A stretch of DNA of 64,000 bases from Mucor racemosus (Eukaryota; Mucoromycota; Mucoromycetes; Mucorales; Mucoraceae), in contig JAPEHQ010000011.1 in assembly GCA_027405735.1 (NCBI GenBank), positions 1,054,001 through 1,118,000 of the forward strand, read 5' to 3'. The position numbers were made by a program, and so were the translations under genes. The notes beneath the pieces were generated by a model that saw only the letters and a program-made list of their open reading frames with translations, searched no databases and had not been told where the DNA came from. Below are positions 25,101 through 36,555 of this stretch, piece by piece. How positions within the stretch are numbered: the stretch's first letter is position 1; every line of letters begins with the position of its first letter.

Positions 25101-25693
25101 AATGGTAGCTGCGCTTCTGCGTATCAATCACGAGAACAGATAAAAAATCAATTAATGTCAAAATGGCGTTTTCCAACTTTGACAGTTCATAAAGTTAATG
25201 CTTCTATCGATAACCCAACTATTATTTCTAATTCTGTAACTGCTACTATTAGCATGCGCATTGTGCCTAACCAGGAGATATCAGATATCTGCAATAATTT
25301 CAAACTATATGCTTATCAGATCTTTAACCAGTTAAAATCTGATAATCAAATCCAGGTACTATCTAGTAATCAAAATATTCATTCATCAATTAACATAACG
25401 TATAGGTTGATATTCAGAGCTCTGCTGATTATTGGTTGGGTAATCCAGATAGTAGATACTTTAAAGCAGCAGAATTAGCCATTGAAAATGAATGGCAAAT
25501 GAAGCCATTATACATCAGAGAAGGTGGATCCATTCCAGCAGTTCGTTGGTTAGAGAAATTCTGTAAAGCACCAGCTATTCATATACCATTTGGCCAATCA
25601 TCAGATCAAGCCCATTTGCCCAATGAACGTATTCGACTACACAATTTACATGCTGGAAGAAGAGTTATAAAAGCTTTATTAAAAGACATTTAA
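22181..25693 (+). CDS. DUG2: Dug2-like WD40 plus M20 peptidase, glutathione degradation
   Basis: Partner of the amidotransferase Dug3 in the cytosolic Dug complex that opens glutathione. Fifteen exons: 22181-22238, 22296-22541, 22593-23000, 23075-23097, 23150-23287, 23348-23365, 23426-23458, 23523-23591, 23659-23869, 23939-24075, 24125-24616, 24695-24818, 24878-24953, 25004-25355, 25406-25693. Total 890 residues, close to yeast Dug2 (about 880). Residues 30-400 hold WD40 repeats (GSRIHVWNL, GDGTVRVWN, GSGDGNVKIWS, ADGSIKFWS, HSIKIWN). From about 402 the M20 domain shows His492 (GHYDV), Asp526 (TSDNKG), Glu558-Glu559 (GEEECGS) and a late His (DQAHLPNE). Where carnosinase-type relatives have SDNYWLG, this protein has SNSYWLG (Asn587). 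Three exons are only 18, 23 and 33 nt. Confidence 0.93.
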
Positions 25694-25735
25694 TAAATAA
25701 ATATATATATAAATATGTACAAAATTATTGTTATT

Positions 25736-27083
25736 CTATAGTGATGCTACTCTAATCGCTAATTTTGATGGCGGCCAATCTTCAGTTTTACGTAAATCTT
25801 CTTCTAAATGTAAAACTTGTTCATAGATAACAAACATGATGGCGCTTTGAAGACTTGTCCAAAATACCCTAGGTCCAATACCTCGAAACAAACCCGCAAA
25901 TCCTTGATTTTTATAATTCCATATTAATCCTTCTATAATACCACTGTAATGTTTCGTTCCTGTTGTTGCTGTAGCTTCTTTCTTTTTGTTTTTATCAGTG
26001 GGTTGTGTTTGTAAAAGTGTTTTTACAACGTCTAATGGTGTTGTCACTGCACCTGCGATACCTCCTGCAAGTGAACCCGTTAATAAATCTATTCCAAGCG
26101 GCAATTGTTCTCCAGGATCCACATAATTGTTTTTTGCAAATTTCTTGAATTGTTCTATTATATACATGTTAATGCAAAAAAGAAAAATATAATAAAAATC
26201 TTAAAAATTACCATAAAAAGCAAATTGCAATGCAGAATAAGGAACATCACGCAGAATTGTTGCTCTAAATCCATGAAATAATGCGCCAAACCCATCATAT
26301 TTCACAATCTACAAGTAAATGTTACTACAATTACCCTCCCTTTCATATATAAACTAAACTTACAGTTCTAGCTGCATGCCATGTTCCTTTGTAATTATAT
26401 CCACTTACAAAATGTGGATTATTGTATTTTCCTTGTAGTTGCATTCTAGTTTTAAGCACTTCTGAAGGAACATAAACAATGGATGCTGCTAAATCGCCTA
26501 ATGAACCTGCAGCCAAATGTGAAACGATTTCGGGTATATTGTTGGCTGTCAAATTACGTTTGGTGAATTCGTAAATACCAAAATAAAGGGCGGTACCGGG
26601 AACTATTTTTGACATGAATTTAGTTTTTTCATGAAATACGAAATGTTTAGAGTATACTTTACTTGAACCAAGCATAGCAGGTGTCACGCCTGCACATAAT
26701 CCTCGTAAAATACCTTCCTCTTTGTAAATAAGTTTATAGGCTTGAACCATATTATGGTATTTAATTGTCGATCGATTTAATGGTTGACCCTGTAATCTAG
26801 TTTTTACTGTATCTACACTGCAATATAGAAAATATCAGATATACCGTTTTTTCACTAAGCTATAATCTTTACCTGTGCATCATAAAATCTGCTGTTGAAC
26901 CTCCTATACCACCAGCTACAATGGCCTAAATACATTCACCTTAATATTATATACCTCCCAAAATACAAAATATCAACTTACATCGAAATAAGGGGGGTAT
27001 ACACCATGGTGATCACCATGTGCCGACGCTATAGCAAAGTTTTTATGGTGATTTTGTGGTTTATTGGCATGATTGTTGTCCAT
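25736..27083 (-). CDS. MME1: Mitochondrial carrier family protein, Mme1-like
   Basis: Inner-membrane carrier; the closest family I recognise is yeast Mme1 (YMR166C), reported as a mitochondrial magnesium exporter. Exons on the minus strand: 26982-27083, 26873-26925, 26663-26817, 26364-26602, 26212-26308, 25736-26154, total 320 residues, typical of the family. Three repeats are visible with signatures HSVDTVKTRLQ, VPSEVLKTRMQLQG and TPLDVVKTLLQTQ. The first lacks the usual proline, a feature shared with Mme1 as I remember it (MHSLDTVKTR). LQGKYNNPHFVSGYNY also matches that subgroup. A His/Asn-rich N-terminus of 34 residues precedes the first helix. Stop codons of this gene and DUG2 are 42 bp apart, so 3' UTRs probably overlap. 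Confidence 0.9.
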
Positions 27084-28369
27084 GAATGGTTTTTTTTTTT
27101 CTAGTATATTGAACGAAAGAGAAAGAGTTCCATTAGACTTTCCTCCTCCAACGTCATTTAAACCGCTTCTTTCGTTCCTTCTTAGCGCTTTACTACTGTC
27201 ACATCCTAAATATAGTAATTGTCCAGAAGGACACATATGTGTTCCAATGGTAAGTCTGTTTCTTATTGGTGATGATGACTGTACTGAGGGAAATACTAAT
27301 ACAAAGACCTCCAAATACTTCTCATTTATGACTCATAATTCGTTTCTCTTTACCTACTTCTATTCACCTAACTTGCACGCATTTATTTTGTATATGTATG
27401 CATTTTTTCATACAAATGTATTCGCTCTTCTAAACCCTTTAGACTAAAAAAGCCAAACTAAAATCGGTCCTGTCTTTAAAAGCGGATAATACTATTAGCG
27501 TTTTAGCATGTACAACATTGTTATAAAGTATTCAAACCTCTATTGCTCAATAATCAGCATTGTGGTACCACTTATGTCTTCATCCCAACAAGAAGAATAG
27601 CAATATATAAAATAGTTTAGAGCCACAACTCAACTTTAAAGGATTTTTTACTGCTAACTAAAATATCAAAGACTATAAAATCTGTCATTTCTATGTAGAT
27701 ATGAAGTATTAAATTCTTATAAAATTTTTCTTTTATCTATACCTATATCACATTTTATAGTAATCGAGCTTTAAGCATTGACATTTGATTTTCCTCAAAA
27801 ACTTCGGATATTCAATGTGTGAGAAAAATCCAACCGAAATGCACTGTAAACGACAATCATTTGTATGTTTTCATTTGAAAGATAATTACGCTTGGTCTCT
27901 ATACCATTATTTCCATTATCCAAAATCCAAATAACCTAATGTTAAGATAATATATTAGATTGTAAAGATTTCTATCAGGTTCGGTAATAATTTACCTTGC
28001 AATGACGCTAAACTTATAGCATGTATATCCAGCGGTAAATCAACATGGTGTAAATCAATCTTATCAGATTGTTCACATCATATACTAAACAATACTGATA
28101 GCTCAGCATGCGTTTTATATAGGCCCTTCGTATTTGTTTTAACACAAATGCCAATCTATACAAACCCTTCACAAATACCCCTAAATGGATTAATTCAGAT
28201 ACTATTTTATGGTCATTTACTATAGATGTCTGGAATGATGAGAGAAACCATTGAGTTTCAAACCGATAATTACACAAAACATCTCAATAAAAAGGATCTA
28301 CGCCCACACAATAATATTAATTTATTTTAGCGCTTTTCTTTTCTCTTGTTCTCTTTTTTAAAAAAGTCT
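27084..28369. other. Divergent spacer between MME1 and the Cas1-like gene
   Basis: No gene recognised. Two short frames (27073-27447 plus, 28014-28277 minus) lack family features. A pyrimidine-rich tract at 28329-28358 just before the Cas1-like start resembles fungal core promoters. Confidence 0.45.
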
Positions 28370-31068
28370 ATGGGTGCCTCATCAGATTCCAGTATAATAA
28401 CCAAAATCATAAAACTAGGCTGTTTAATAGGCTTTATATTTGTTGGTTTAACATCTTTAGCTCGTTATATATTTGGTATGTAGGAGAAAAAAAAAACCAG
28501 CAGGCTGTTGCCAAGGTTACTAATTATAGGCTTTTGTAGTTGCCAAGGATCGAAATCGATGCTCAAGTTTATTAAATGATGGCTGGTGGGTAGATGATTC
28601 ATATAAAAACTGGCAACCAGCAAGTTGTATGATGCACAACTACAAGACACCAGAGATATCTGATTGTCTTGGTCATTCTCGTATCGTGTATGTTGGTGAT
28701 TCTATTGTACGACAACAATTTTTTGCTGCTTTAAAAATAATTAAACCTAGTGTTGATACAGCAGGTGAAGCTCATGTCAACCGTAAATACGTATTCAATG
28801 ATGAACATTTGACATTGGAATTTTGGTGGGATCCTTATTTAAACGAAACAACCGATTTATTACAAGGAAGTTTGCCTTCGATCCGACCTAGTTTAATGAT
28901 TGTAGGTTCAGGTGCATGGCAAATGCATTATTTAGGAGATGATTATTTCGAGGAATGGAAAAAGGGAATAAATACCATTTTAAATGCTGTGCAACAAACA
29001 CAAGTTGCAGATGCAGTACTGTTGAGTCCTGTTGAAATACCTCAATATGAGAAGTTAGGCGCTAATCGTACACAAACAATGACTATGGAAAAGATCAATA
29101 AAATGAATAACTACTTGATGGATAAACAGGATCAGTTAGAGACATTGCAAACACCTTTGGTGATTCCTTTTGTTTGGAACGAAATCGGTACTCATGCAAC
29201 AAATGTCACTGAGGATGGACTTCATTATAACCCAATTGTTACAAGTGTACAAACACAGATTGCTCTCAACTATAGATGTAATGATCAACTAAGCAAAAAG
29301 TTTCCAATGGCTGACACTTGTTGTTTCACTTACCCTACACCAAAGTGGTATCAACTTGCTTTTATGGCATTCTTTTTATTCTGGATTCCTGCTGGATATT
29401 TGATTAGATATACAACGTCAGGTACGAGTTTTTTTTTTTTTTTTTTTTTTTTTTTGTTAACATTGGATTGCACTTTTTTTTTTATACCAACATTATACTC
29501 TTGGCAAAACAGATACTTCATCATTGACCAAGTTATTCCCTTCCAAAAGCCTTCTTCATGCTTGTTTTATATTTGGATTATGTGTTATGTACATGTTTTA
29601 CGGCGATAGAACGCAGTTATTTGGTAAAATCCAGAAAGACTTTAATGCAACCGTATTTATTGGTATGATGATGGCCGTTGCTGTGATGGGGATGGTAAAG
29701 TTACAACATAAAAAAGAAGGAGATCAAGGATTTTTAAATCGCCACCAAACTGATGAATGGAAGGGATGGATGCAAGTAATTATTCTCGTATATCATTTCT
29801 GTGGTGCTTCAGGAACATCTGGCATTTACAATGCTGTTCGTATCTTGGTAGCCGCTTATCTCTTTCAAACAGGCTATGGTCACTTTTTCTTCTTTTACAA
29901 AAAAGCTGATTTTGGTATAGGCCGAATTTTAAATGTCATGGTACGACTTAACTTTTTGACATTTGTATTACAATATTTGATGGATACCGATTACTTGAGT
30001 TATTATTTTACTCCATTGGTATCATTTTGGTTTTTGGTGATTTGGTTTGTTATGTATATTGGAAACCAATGGAATAAGGTACCAGCATTCATGTTGATCA
30101 AGCTTGCTTTGTCTTGTGCTGTCACTACTGCATTCATCAAAGTCATTGGCGTCTTGGAATTTGTATTTGATATTTTGGAAGCACTATTTAATGTACATTG
30201 GAATGCAGCTGAATGGCGTTTCCGTTTGGCTTTGGATGCTTATATTGTTTATATTGGTATGCTCTGCGCTTATATATTCATCAAAATGACAGAACACAAG
30301 GTGGTAGATCATCCCCGTTTCCCTCTACTTAAAAAGGGCTCTCTTGTATTTTCTGTATTTGCCATGATCTGGTATTTTTGGTATGAAATTTCTCGTGAAA
30401 ACAAGTTTGTCTACAACGGAACACATCCTTACATTTCCTGGATTCCTATCATGGCATTTATATTTCTTCGAAATGCAAATGTTTATTTACGAAATACACA
30501 TTCTGAATTTTACGCTTTCATTGGCAAGATCTCTTTGGAAACCTTCATTGGTCAATTTCACATGTGGTTAGCAGGCGATACCAAGGGCTTACTAGTGATT
30601 TTAGTACAGCCTACTTGGGTTGCTGGTTTTGGATGGTGGATCAATTTGATAATTTCAAGTTGTTTATTTATTTTCGTTTGTCATTACATGAGCCAAACTA
30701 CTCAAACAATTTCTTCATCTATTTGTAAAATGACTATAAAAACAGACGGCTCGTCATCAGCAGCAACAAGAACAGCAGGAGGAGGTGCTGGAGGAGAATA
30801 CCAAGCTGTTCCTCTCTTACCAACTTCTACATCAGAAGCCCAAACCTCATCTACAGGAATTGACCCTGTTGTACAGCCGACTCATCTCAAACAAGAACCA
30901 GCAATTTTGAAACCACAAGGGGAACAAGATTTGCAAGATGAAGAAATCTGGGATTCATCACTTGTCAATGAAAAGAAACCAAACTTGTTTAGAAAAATTT
31001 TAGATGATACCCGAGTTAAAGTACTTTTATTTTTTATTGTTGTAGGTTTACTAAATAACCTGTGCTAA
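28370..31068 (+). CDS. Cas1/CASD1-like polysaccharide O-acetyltransferase
   Basis: Golgi membrane O-acetyltransferase family including Cryptococcus Cas1p (capsule glucuronoxylomannan) and animal CASD1 (sialic acid). Exons 28370-28475, 28540-29421 and 29513-31068 give 847 residues. An N-terminal signal anchor (about 10-33) is followed by a lumenal SGNH/PC-esterase-like domain with nucleophile Ser90 in YVGDSIVRQQ and the catalytic pair Asp261/His264 in EDGLHYNP. From about residue 305 there are many membrane helices with the Cas1_AcylT region (IILVYHFCGASGTSGIYNAV, QTGYGHFFFF). The C-terminal tail is Ser/Gln-rich and ends in another hydrophobic helix. The natural acceptor glycan cannot be told from sequence. 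The second intron carries a long T homopolymer (29430-29455). Confidence 0.92.
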
Positions 31069-31479
31069 ATAATAATAAATAATTACTGTAATTCGTTTTA
31101 TAAATACAATAATAAATCGCTTATTTTGAGCTATACGCAATGATGGGTTGGGTGAAATTTTTATCACTATGAGTTTACGAAATAATTATACTTACTAGCT
31201 TTAAAATTTGCTTCACAATAATGCACTCAAAGCTATTTTATATGAATTCAACAATATCTTGTTCAAAGTATATGTTAGAGGGTTTGCATTGTATATAACC
31301 CTAAACGGTTCGAAATTGCAGATAAATCATTTACAATAATTTATTCATCATGTAATGAACACACATGGATAAAGAGCGTTTAAAAGCAAAGTTTGAAAAC
31401 CATTGCTTACTGAGGCAGTAAAAAGAACATAGTATAAAACTCTAATGTATTAAAGTGAATACTAAAAAAGTTTATGGAT
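31069..31479. other. Spacer after the Cas1-like gene
   Basis: AT-rich 3' flank with AATAAT and AATAAA-like sequence. No gene seen. Confidence 0.4.
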
Positions 31480-31858
31480 TAAAAGTATTCAATCTTCAAA
31501 ATCGGAGCATGCCCTCTATTCTATAACGATCATTATACTAAATGCTTTCTAGGATATACCTTGGACAATGTTAAATACGCATGAGTTGGTCACGTTATGC
31601 TACCTATTCCTAAATTTATTTTATATCTTACAAAAGACTCAAAAACAGGTAAATTCATTGTTTTTCCTTGAAAACTGTGTCTCACTTTTCATCCCTGCTC
31701 TATTTTTTTTCACTAAATAACATCAAGAAAAAATTATATGCCAATGTACCTGAGATGTTCAAATTTAATCCAAAAACAATTATCTGAAAGTATCCTATTC
31801 TTTGCAGTTGGTATAGCTTTTCTAGTGCTAATGTTTCAGATTTTTGCACGTACCGTAT
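31480..31858 (-). repeat. R1 dispersed repeat, fragment C (3' end)
   Basis: Minus-strand match to the 3' part of R1, containing the reverse of TCTCAGGTACATTGG and of GAATTCAGGAATAG with the CTGCTCTATTTTTTTTCACT stretch. Homology stops near 31858, just before repeat R2. The same R1-then-R2 order recurs at 55.8-56.9 kb. Confidence 0.75.
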
Positions 31859-31903
31859 ATCTAAGTTTTAAATAAAAAAGCGGTTTTTTTAAAACTTTTC
31901 TTA

Positions 31904-32475
31904 TATTTAACCACGTACAATCTGAAAATTCAGTTTTTTTAGCGGACATTTTCGGGGCTCATTTTACCCTTACCAACACTCATGATTTTCATCAAAAAAC
32001 AGAAAAATCAAATTTTGATACCAAAATCAACGTTTAAATATACTACATTGTGAGGGAAAATTGTAGCCATGACTAATACGCATTTTATAAAAACTTAATA
32101 TTAAATATTAAGTAATGAAACTTTGTACTTTTGCCCTAAAAACGGATTTTTGGTTAAGGGATTTTCATGTAATATTTTGCAATAAAAACGTTTGTTATTT
32201 TTTATTGAGCAAATAGAGCGATAAATTCTGTATATGTGTATATTTTTCGTTTTTATAAGTGGTAGTGTAATTAACTCTAAATTTGCAAAACCAGAAAAAA
32301 AAATTAAAAAATGTCAAAATTGATAATCTGGACAAAAATAATTTTCTAAATTAATATTCCGCTTATAAGCCTTGTAAGTCTTAAAAATAAGAAATTTTAT
32401 AATACTTGAGAACTTTTTCAAGAATTTACGATGTTGCACCCACTTGTATCAAGCTTATTACTGTAAATCTTTATA
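31904..32475 (+). repeat. R2 repeat, copy 1
   Basis: About 572 bp matching 56370-56942 in the same orientation, roughly 90 percent identical by eye, from ATTTAACCACGT to AATCTTTATAC. No open frame and no terminal repeats recognised. Both copies lie directly beyond truncated R1 3' ends. Confidence 0.85.
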
Positions 32476-32554
32476 CATGTTAATGTTGTGTGGTAGTTTA
32501 TTTGATGATAATATAGTCTTACTTTATAATTATTGCGCTAGGAATAATTTAGAT

Positions 32555-33530
32555 TGAGTTTTAGTCTTACCTCTCCAATATCATAAACATAAACATGGCC
32601 ATCACTGGAATCTATTGCCACCTTTTTACCGTCGTCTTTATTCCAAACCAATTTATTCAATGTTTTACCAGAACCAACTTAAGTACTTGCAAATGGTTTC
32701 TCAGTATTTTCATTCAAATTTCATAAATTAAATTGACTGGTTCTATCAACAGTAGTATCAAACGTATCATCAACTCGCCTTATGATAAATGTCAATCTAA
32801 AATCAGAAACATCCCACTGTCATTTTGATAAGCTATGAAATGCTTGATTTTAATAATGCAGCAATTCAGCAATTAAATAAAAAACAAGATGATACTAATA
32901 GCATATGGTGAGTATTTAACATCTCAGTAAGTTTCATAAAGTATACTTTTAGATCCTTTGAAAAATCCTGAGGCAAACACAACATCTTGGCCCTGTAATT
33001 TCTATCCATCAAAATGTTGTGATTTTCATTGCACAATGAATTTACCTTTTATCTATTTTGATCTCAATAATGTACATTGTTGGGTATCAGTTTTTTACCA
33101 ATTGTGTTTTCTCTAGCTTATTGATATTCAGTCATATTGAACGATGATTTGTAGTATTGCCAAAAAAAAAAAGAATAAATGCTTCAAGAGTTTTCTGCAT
33201 ATCAAATTATGCGATTTAGTAACAATGATTGCACTTAAGTATGCTTTTTGAACCTATTGATGTTAATCAGAATAATTAATACTTTCATACAAAAGTAAGC
33301 TCTGCTTTATACATTTACATTCACCCATTCAATAAATGACATTGCATTTATTATCTGTTATACCAATCAACCAACTTTATCTTGATCCGATACATTTGAC
33401 AACTAAATGCCAAAATTACCTTTGATCCACCAGATATCGCCACAAAAGAATCTCGTACAGGTCGACGAAGCATCACAATTTGGATCATTTTTTTATGACC
33501 ATAGATCTGAGCTCTCTCTCTCATCCGTAG
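32555..33530 (-). pseudogene. Decayed dynein intermediate chain-like gene (WD40 C-terminus)
   Basis: On the minus strand, 32579-32880 reads QWDVSDFRLTF, a stop, then VGSGKTLNKLVWNKDDGKK and AIDSSDGHVYVYDIGE followed by an intact GTAAG donor. The last part is a good match to the final WD repeat of cytoplasmic dynein intermediate chains (pattern NKLxW...GrxxAiGdsdGxxYvYDvGe). In-frame stops at 32680-32682 (TAA), 32728-32730 (TGA) and 32818-32820 (TGA) break it. Further upstream pieces (for example RRPVRDSFVAISGG near 33440-33510) may belong to the same relic but were not assigned. The gene is dead or a duplicate remnant; a functional copy would be expected elsewhere. Confidence 0.6.
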
Positions 33531-33810
33531 ATCTCTGCATAAACCATCATATCTCTATCTGTTCAATTTAACTGACATACTACATTGAATGCCAACATCG
33601 TATATGGTAAAACATCTTGCTTTATTGCGAGTCAACACAACTAATTTAATGCTAATTTAGCATCAGTAGTTGAATCAAATAAATTTGAGATTAGAAGACC
33701 CCTTTTAATAATTTTGCATATCATGAGCTAATAATGAACCGCTATTATAGATACGCTAATCAAGGATGGCGAGTTAACTCTAATGGACAAACGAGTTGAT
33801 TAACAGTATA

Positions 33811-34339
33811 TGTCGTATATTTTCAGGATTGATAAATAGTACTTAAAAAAGAATACAATTATAAAAGAATGAGTAATTAATCAGTTCTTCAACTGTATAA
33901 TAAAAACAAGATATCGTTTATTTAGATGTAAAAGTATGGCCTTTTATATTGATTTGACATTGAGATCCTGAGATGTAATTTAAGGCACTATTGAACCATT
34001 GGATCTGTTCGATAGTAATCTATGGATTGAAATGGATCAATCATAATTTAACCGTTCTTGCAGAGCTTGTGAGTTGTCTTGTTTCAATGCTGCGCTAAAT
34101 ATGCTTGGATGTTGATTTGATAACTACTTGATTGGTTAACTGCTGGGATGAAATAATGTGGTATCATAATTGAGGTCAAAGCGTTCTTGGTAATTACTGG
34201 ATTAAACTTGGTACGCTAGGAGTTTCTTATATCCGATATCAAGACTTGCACTTTAATACATGTCGTAGTCAATAGATTGTAAGATGTATTGATACTGTAG
34301 AAGGTGATAATGTATGATACTAGTAGGTGGAATACAACA
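33811..34339 (-). mobile_element. Solo LTR, family L2, copy 1
   Basis: 529-bp unit with TG...CA ends (minus strand TGTTGTATTCCACC to ATATACGACA). It matches 58699-59390, whose extra 163 bp is an internal tandem duplication. Flanking 5-mers in element orientation are TATAG and TATAC, a near match to a 5-bp target duplication. It sits exactly where R1 copy D stops. No internal retrotransposon genes are adjacent. Confidence 0.65.
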
Positions 34340-34344
34340 CTATA

Positions 34345-36290
34345 CTAACAATTTTTAATCATAAACGTACTATTTTTTGAAGCGCTCTATAACATATTTT
34401 AATATGAAAAAATTCTGAGCATTTTTACTTTTTTCCACTTTTTTTTGGCATTTTTGTAGTAGATTTCAGAATATTCATTAAATTGAGTGGCGTTTTTTTT
34501 ACATCCATGCCATCGATTTCGTTGAGCTCTCTAGAGCCCAATTTAGATTTTTTAAAAATATTGATTTTTCGTGGAAATACCCTGAAAAATGTGTACAAAG
34601 AGATATTTTTATTTCTAGCTTCAATTTTTCCCAGTATACCCTCATCCCCAATTCTGAATTTGAAAAATTTTGGACAAAAATCTCATTTTCTCTACACAAA
34701 ATGTAGCTAAAAGGCTCAACAATGGCTCGATCGATAGATAATATTGTGGCACATTATTTTAATTACTTATTTTTAAAATGTATTTATAAAAAGTGACATG
34801 TATCTTCAGAAAACCTCCAAAAGTTTAATCTCATTTTACGCAACATTTAATGCGAAGCATTTGTCTGAATTTTGCTTAGGTGGATGCAGAATTTGAAACT
34901 GTACATGAATTATTTAATACACTAGTTCGACTTACTTTGCAGGTCATGAGCATTTAAATAAATTTGTTTTTTTGATCATTTTCTGATTGATTCGATAAAT
35001 TGATTTTGGAACTCAGTTATCGTAGATCTTATGCTGTAATGTGAACTATTACTTTGATTATCTCGACGAAAAATCAATATTTTTTGCTGAAACAAAAAAC
35101 ACAGAGTAGTTTAGAGTTGGATCTATCTTGTGAATACAAAAATTTAATAGCACAATTTGGGTGCACAATTTCTGTAATCAATTTTAGGTCAATCTTGGTC
35201 AAACGAACAATGTTTGGTCAATGCACTACTTGTATTCTGGTATTAATATTTCTATTTTCTGAGAGATATCAATGGACCATAGAGAGAAGGCACATCTTCG
35301 TTGAAGATTTTACGTAATTCGACTCAATTCTGAACGAAAAAAATGTGAAAACCATCAGAAATCTACTTTTTTACAACCATAAAAAATCGAAAACAAAAAC
35401 CTTATCGGTGAATTTGTACCATAATAACTTCCCACTTTACATGAGGGTAGGTACATATCTTTGACAAGCTGATCTCAAAGGACAACTTCCACAACCCACA
35501 ATATGTCGAAAAAATCATCACCAAAGGGCACCTAAGCTTACTGCGCATATAATGATTTGATTCATACATTCCTTTAAGTTCAAGATCAAATATTACATAA
35601 TGCTCGTATCGAAAATTAATACAGATCAATGAACATTAATGAATTTATCTGTTCTTTCCTTTCCTTCTTATATTTATAATTACAATCCAAATAAATATAT
35701 ATTATTACGTATTTATCATTGTTACTTATAACCAATTGTTATATAATCCCATATAGTCAATCATAGGTGTTAATCATATACTAGTAATAGCAATTACAAT
35801 TAGTAACACCAACCTCTCTTTCCAATCATAGAATCAAAGTCATTCATATAATCCTCCATATTATATATCCAGATTGACAACCAATTGATCTATTACAGCG
35901 CACTTTTATTGAAAAATGTAAATACGATCTCTATGGATACTGATCCAAGTAGGCCACCATCCTACATGGATATAGATATAAATAAGTGCTACATGTATTT
36001 TAGATATCAGCTTCCATGGATCATTATGCATTCAGTAAGTTTGAACAAAAAGTTAGTTACCTACTATTTAAATTTACACCTATTAAGATCAGCAAACCCG
36101 CCAGTTTCCGCCGAATATGGATCCAAATGACCTCCCACTGCAATGGTGGGTACTTCTACTGTCGATCTACAAAACTACAAAAGGTTCAGAATCCGTGAGT
36201 TGCTGTGGAAATGGGGAAATGAAAATGCAAATGTTTTTAAACTATTTTGTATGTATTTTTCCCAAATGTGAAAAAGAAACGCGTATTTTT
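34345..36290 (-). repeat. R1 dispersed repeat, copy D
   Basis: Minus-strand R1 copy recognised from the 3' segment TTAGTATA next to the L2 LTR through to the 5' landmark TTTCCACAGCAACTCACGG (reverse, near 36195). The part around 35350-35880 has no match in copy A and is probably an insertion or diverged. The R1 frame is interrupted. A plus-strand frame at 34483-34710 shows the antisense frame shared with other copies. Confidence 0.7.
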
Positions 36291-36555
36291 GCATGATTAA
36301 ACGTATGTTTAATCTCTGATAAAAGGTCAATTTCATTCGATTATGCTGCGTCTGGGTACATGCCATTTAAAATCTCAATAAGAAATGAATTGAGACAGTT
36401 TTTCAGCGTTATAACTGGTACCAAAGTAACCGAAAATTGCTTTTGAACATCACCATCTTTGATATTGCCTCTAAGAATTATGTATAGTATTCAAATATGT
36501 TTAGCTGAGACGGTAATGTTTATGGATAGTTTGTTTATTTAACAACGATTATAGA
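36291..36555. other. Short spacer before PCCA
   Basis: Remainder of the repeat-rich block and 3' flank of the carboxylase gene. Nothing recognised. Confidence 0.4.

Noticed and set aside
28014..28277. 87-codon minus frame in the MME1/Cas1-like spacer
   Set aside because: No motif, no splice context, composition like surrounding AT-rich DNA.
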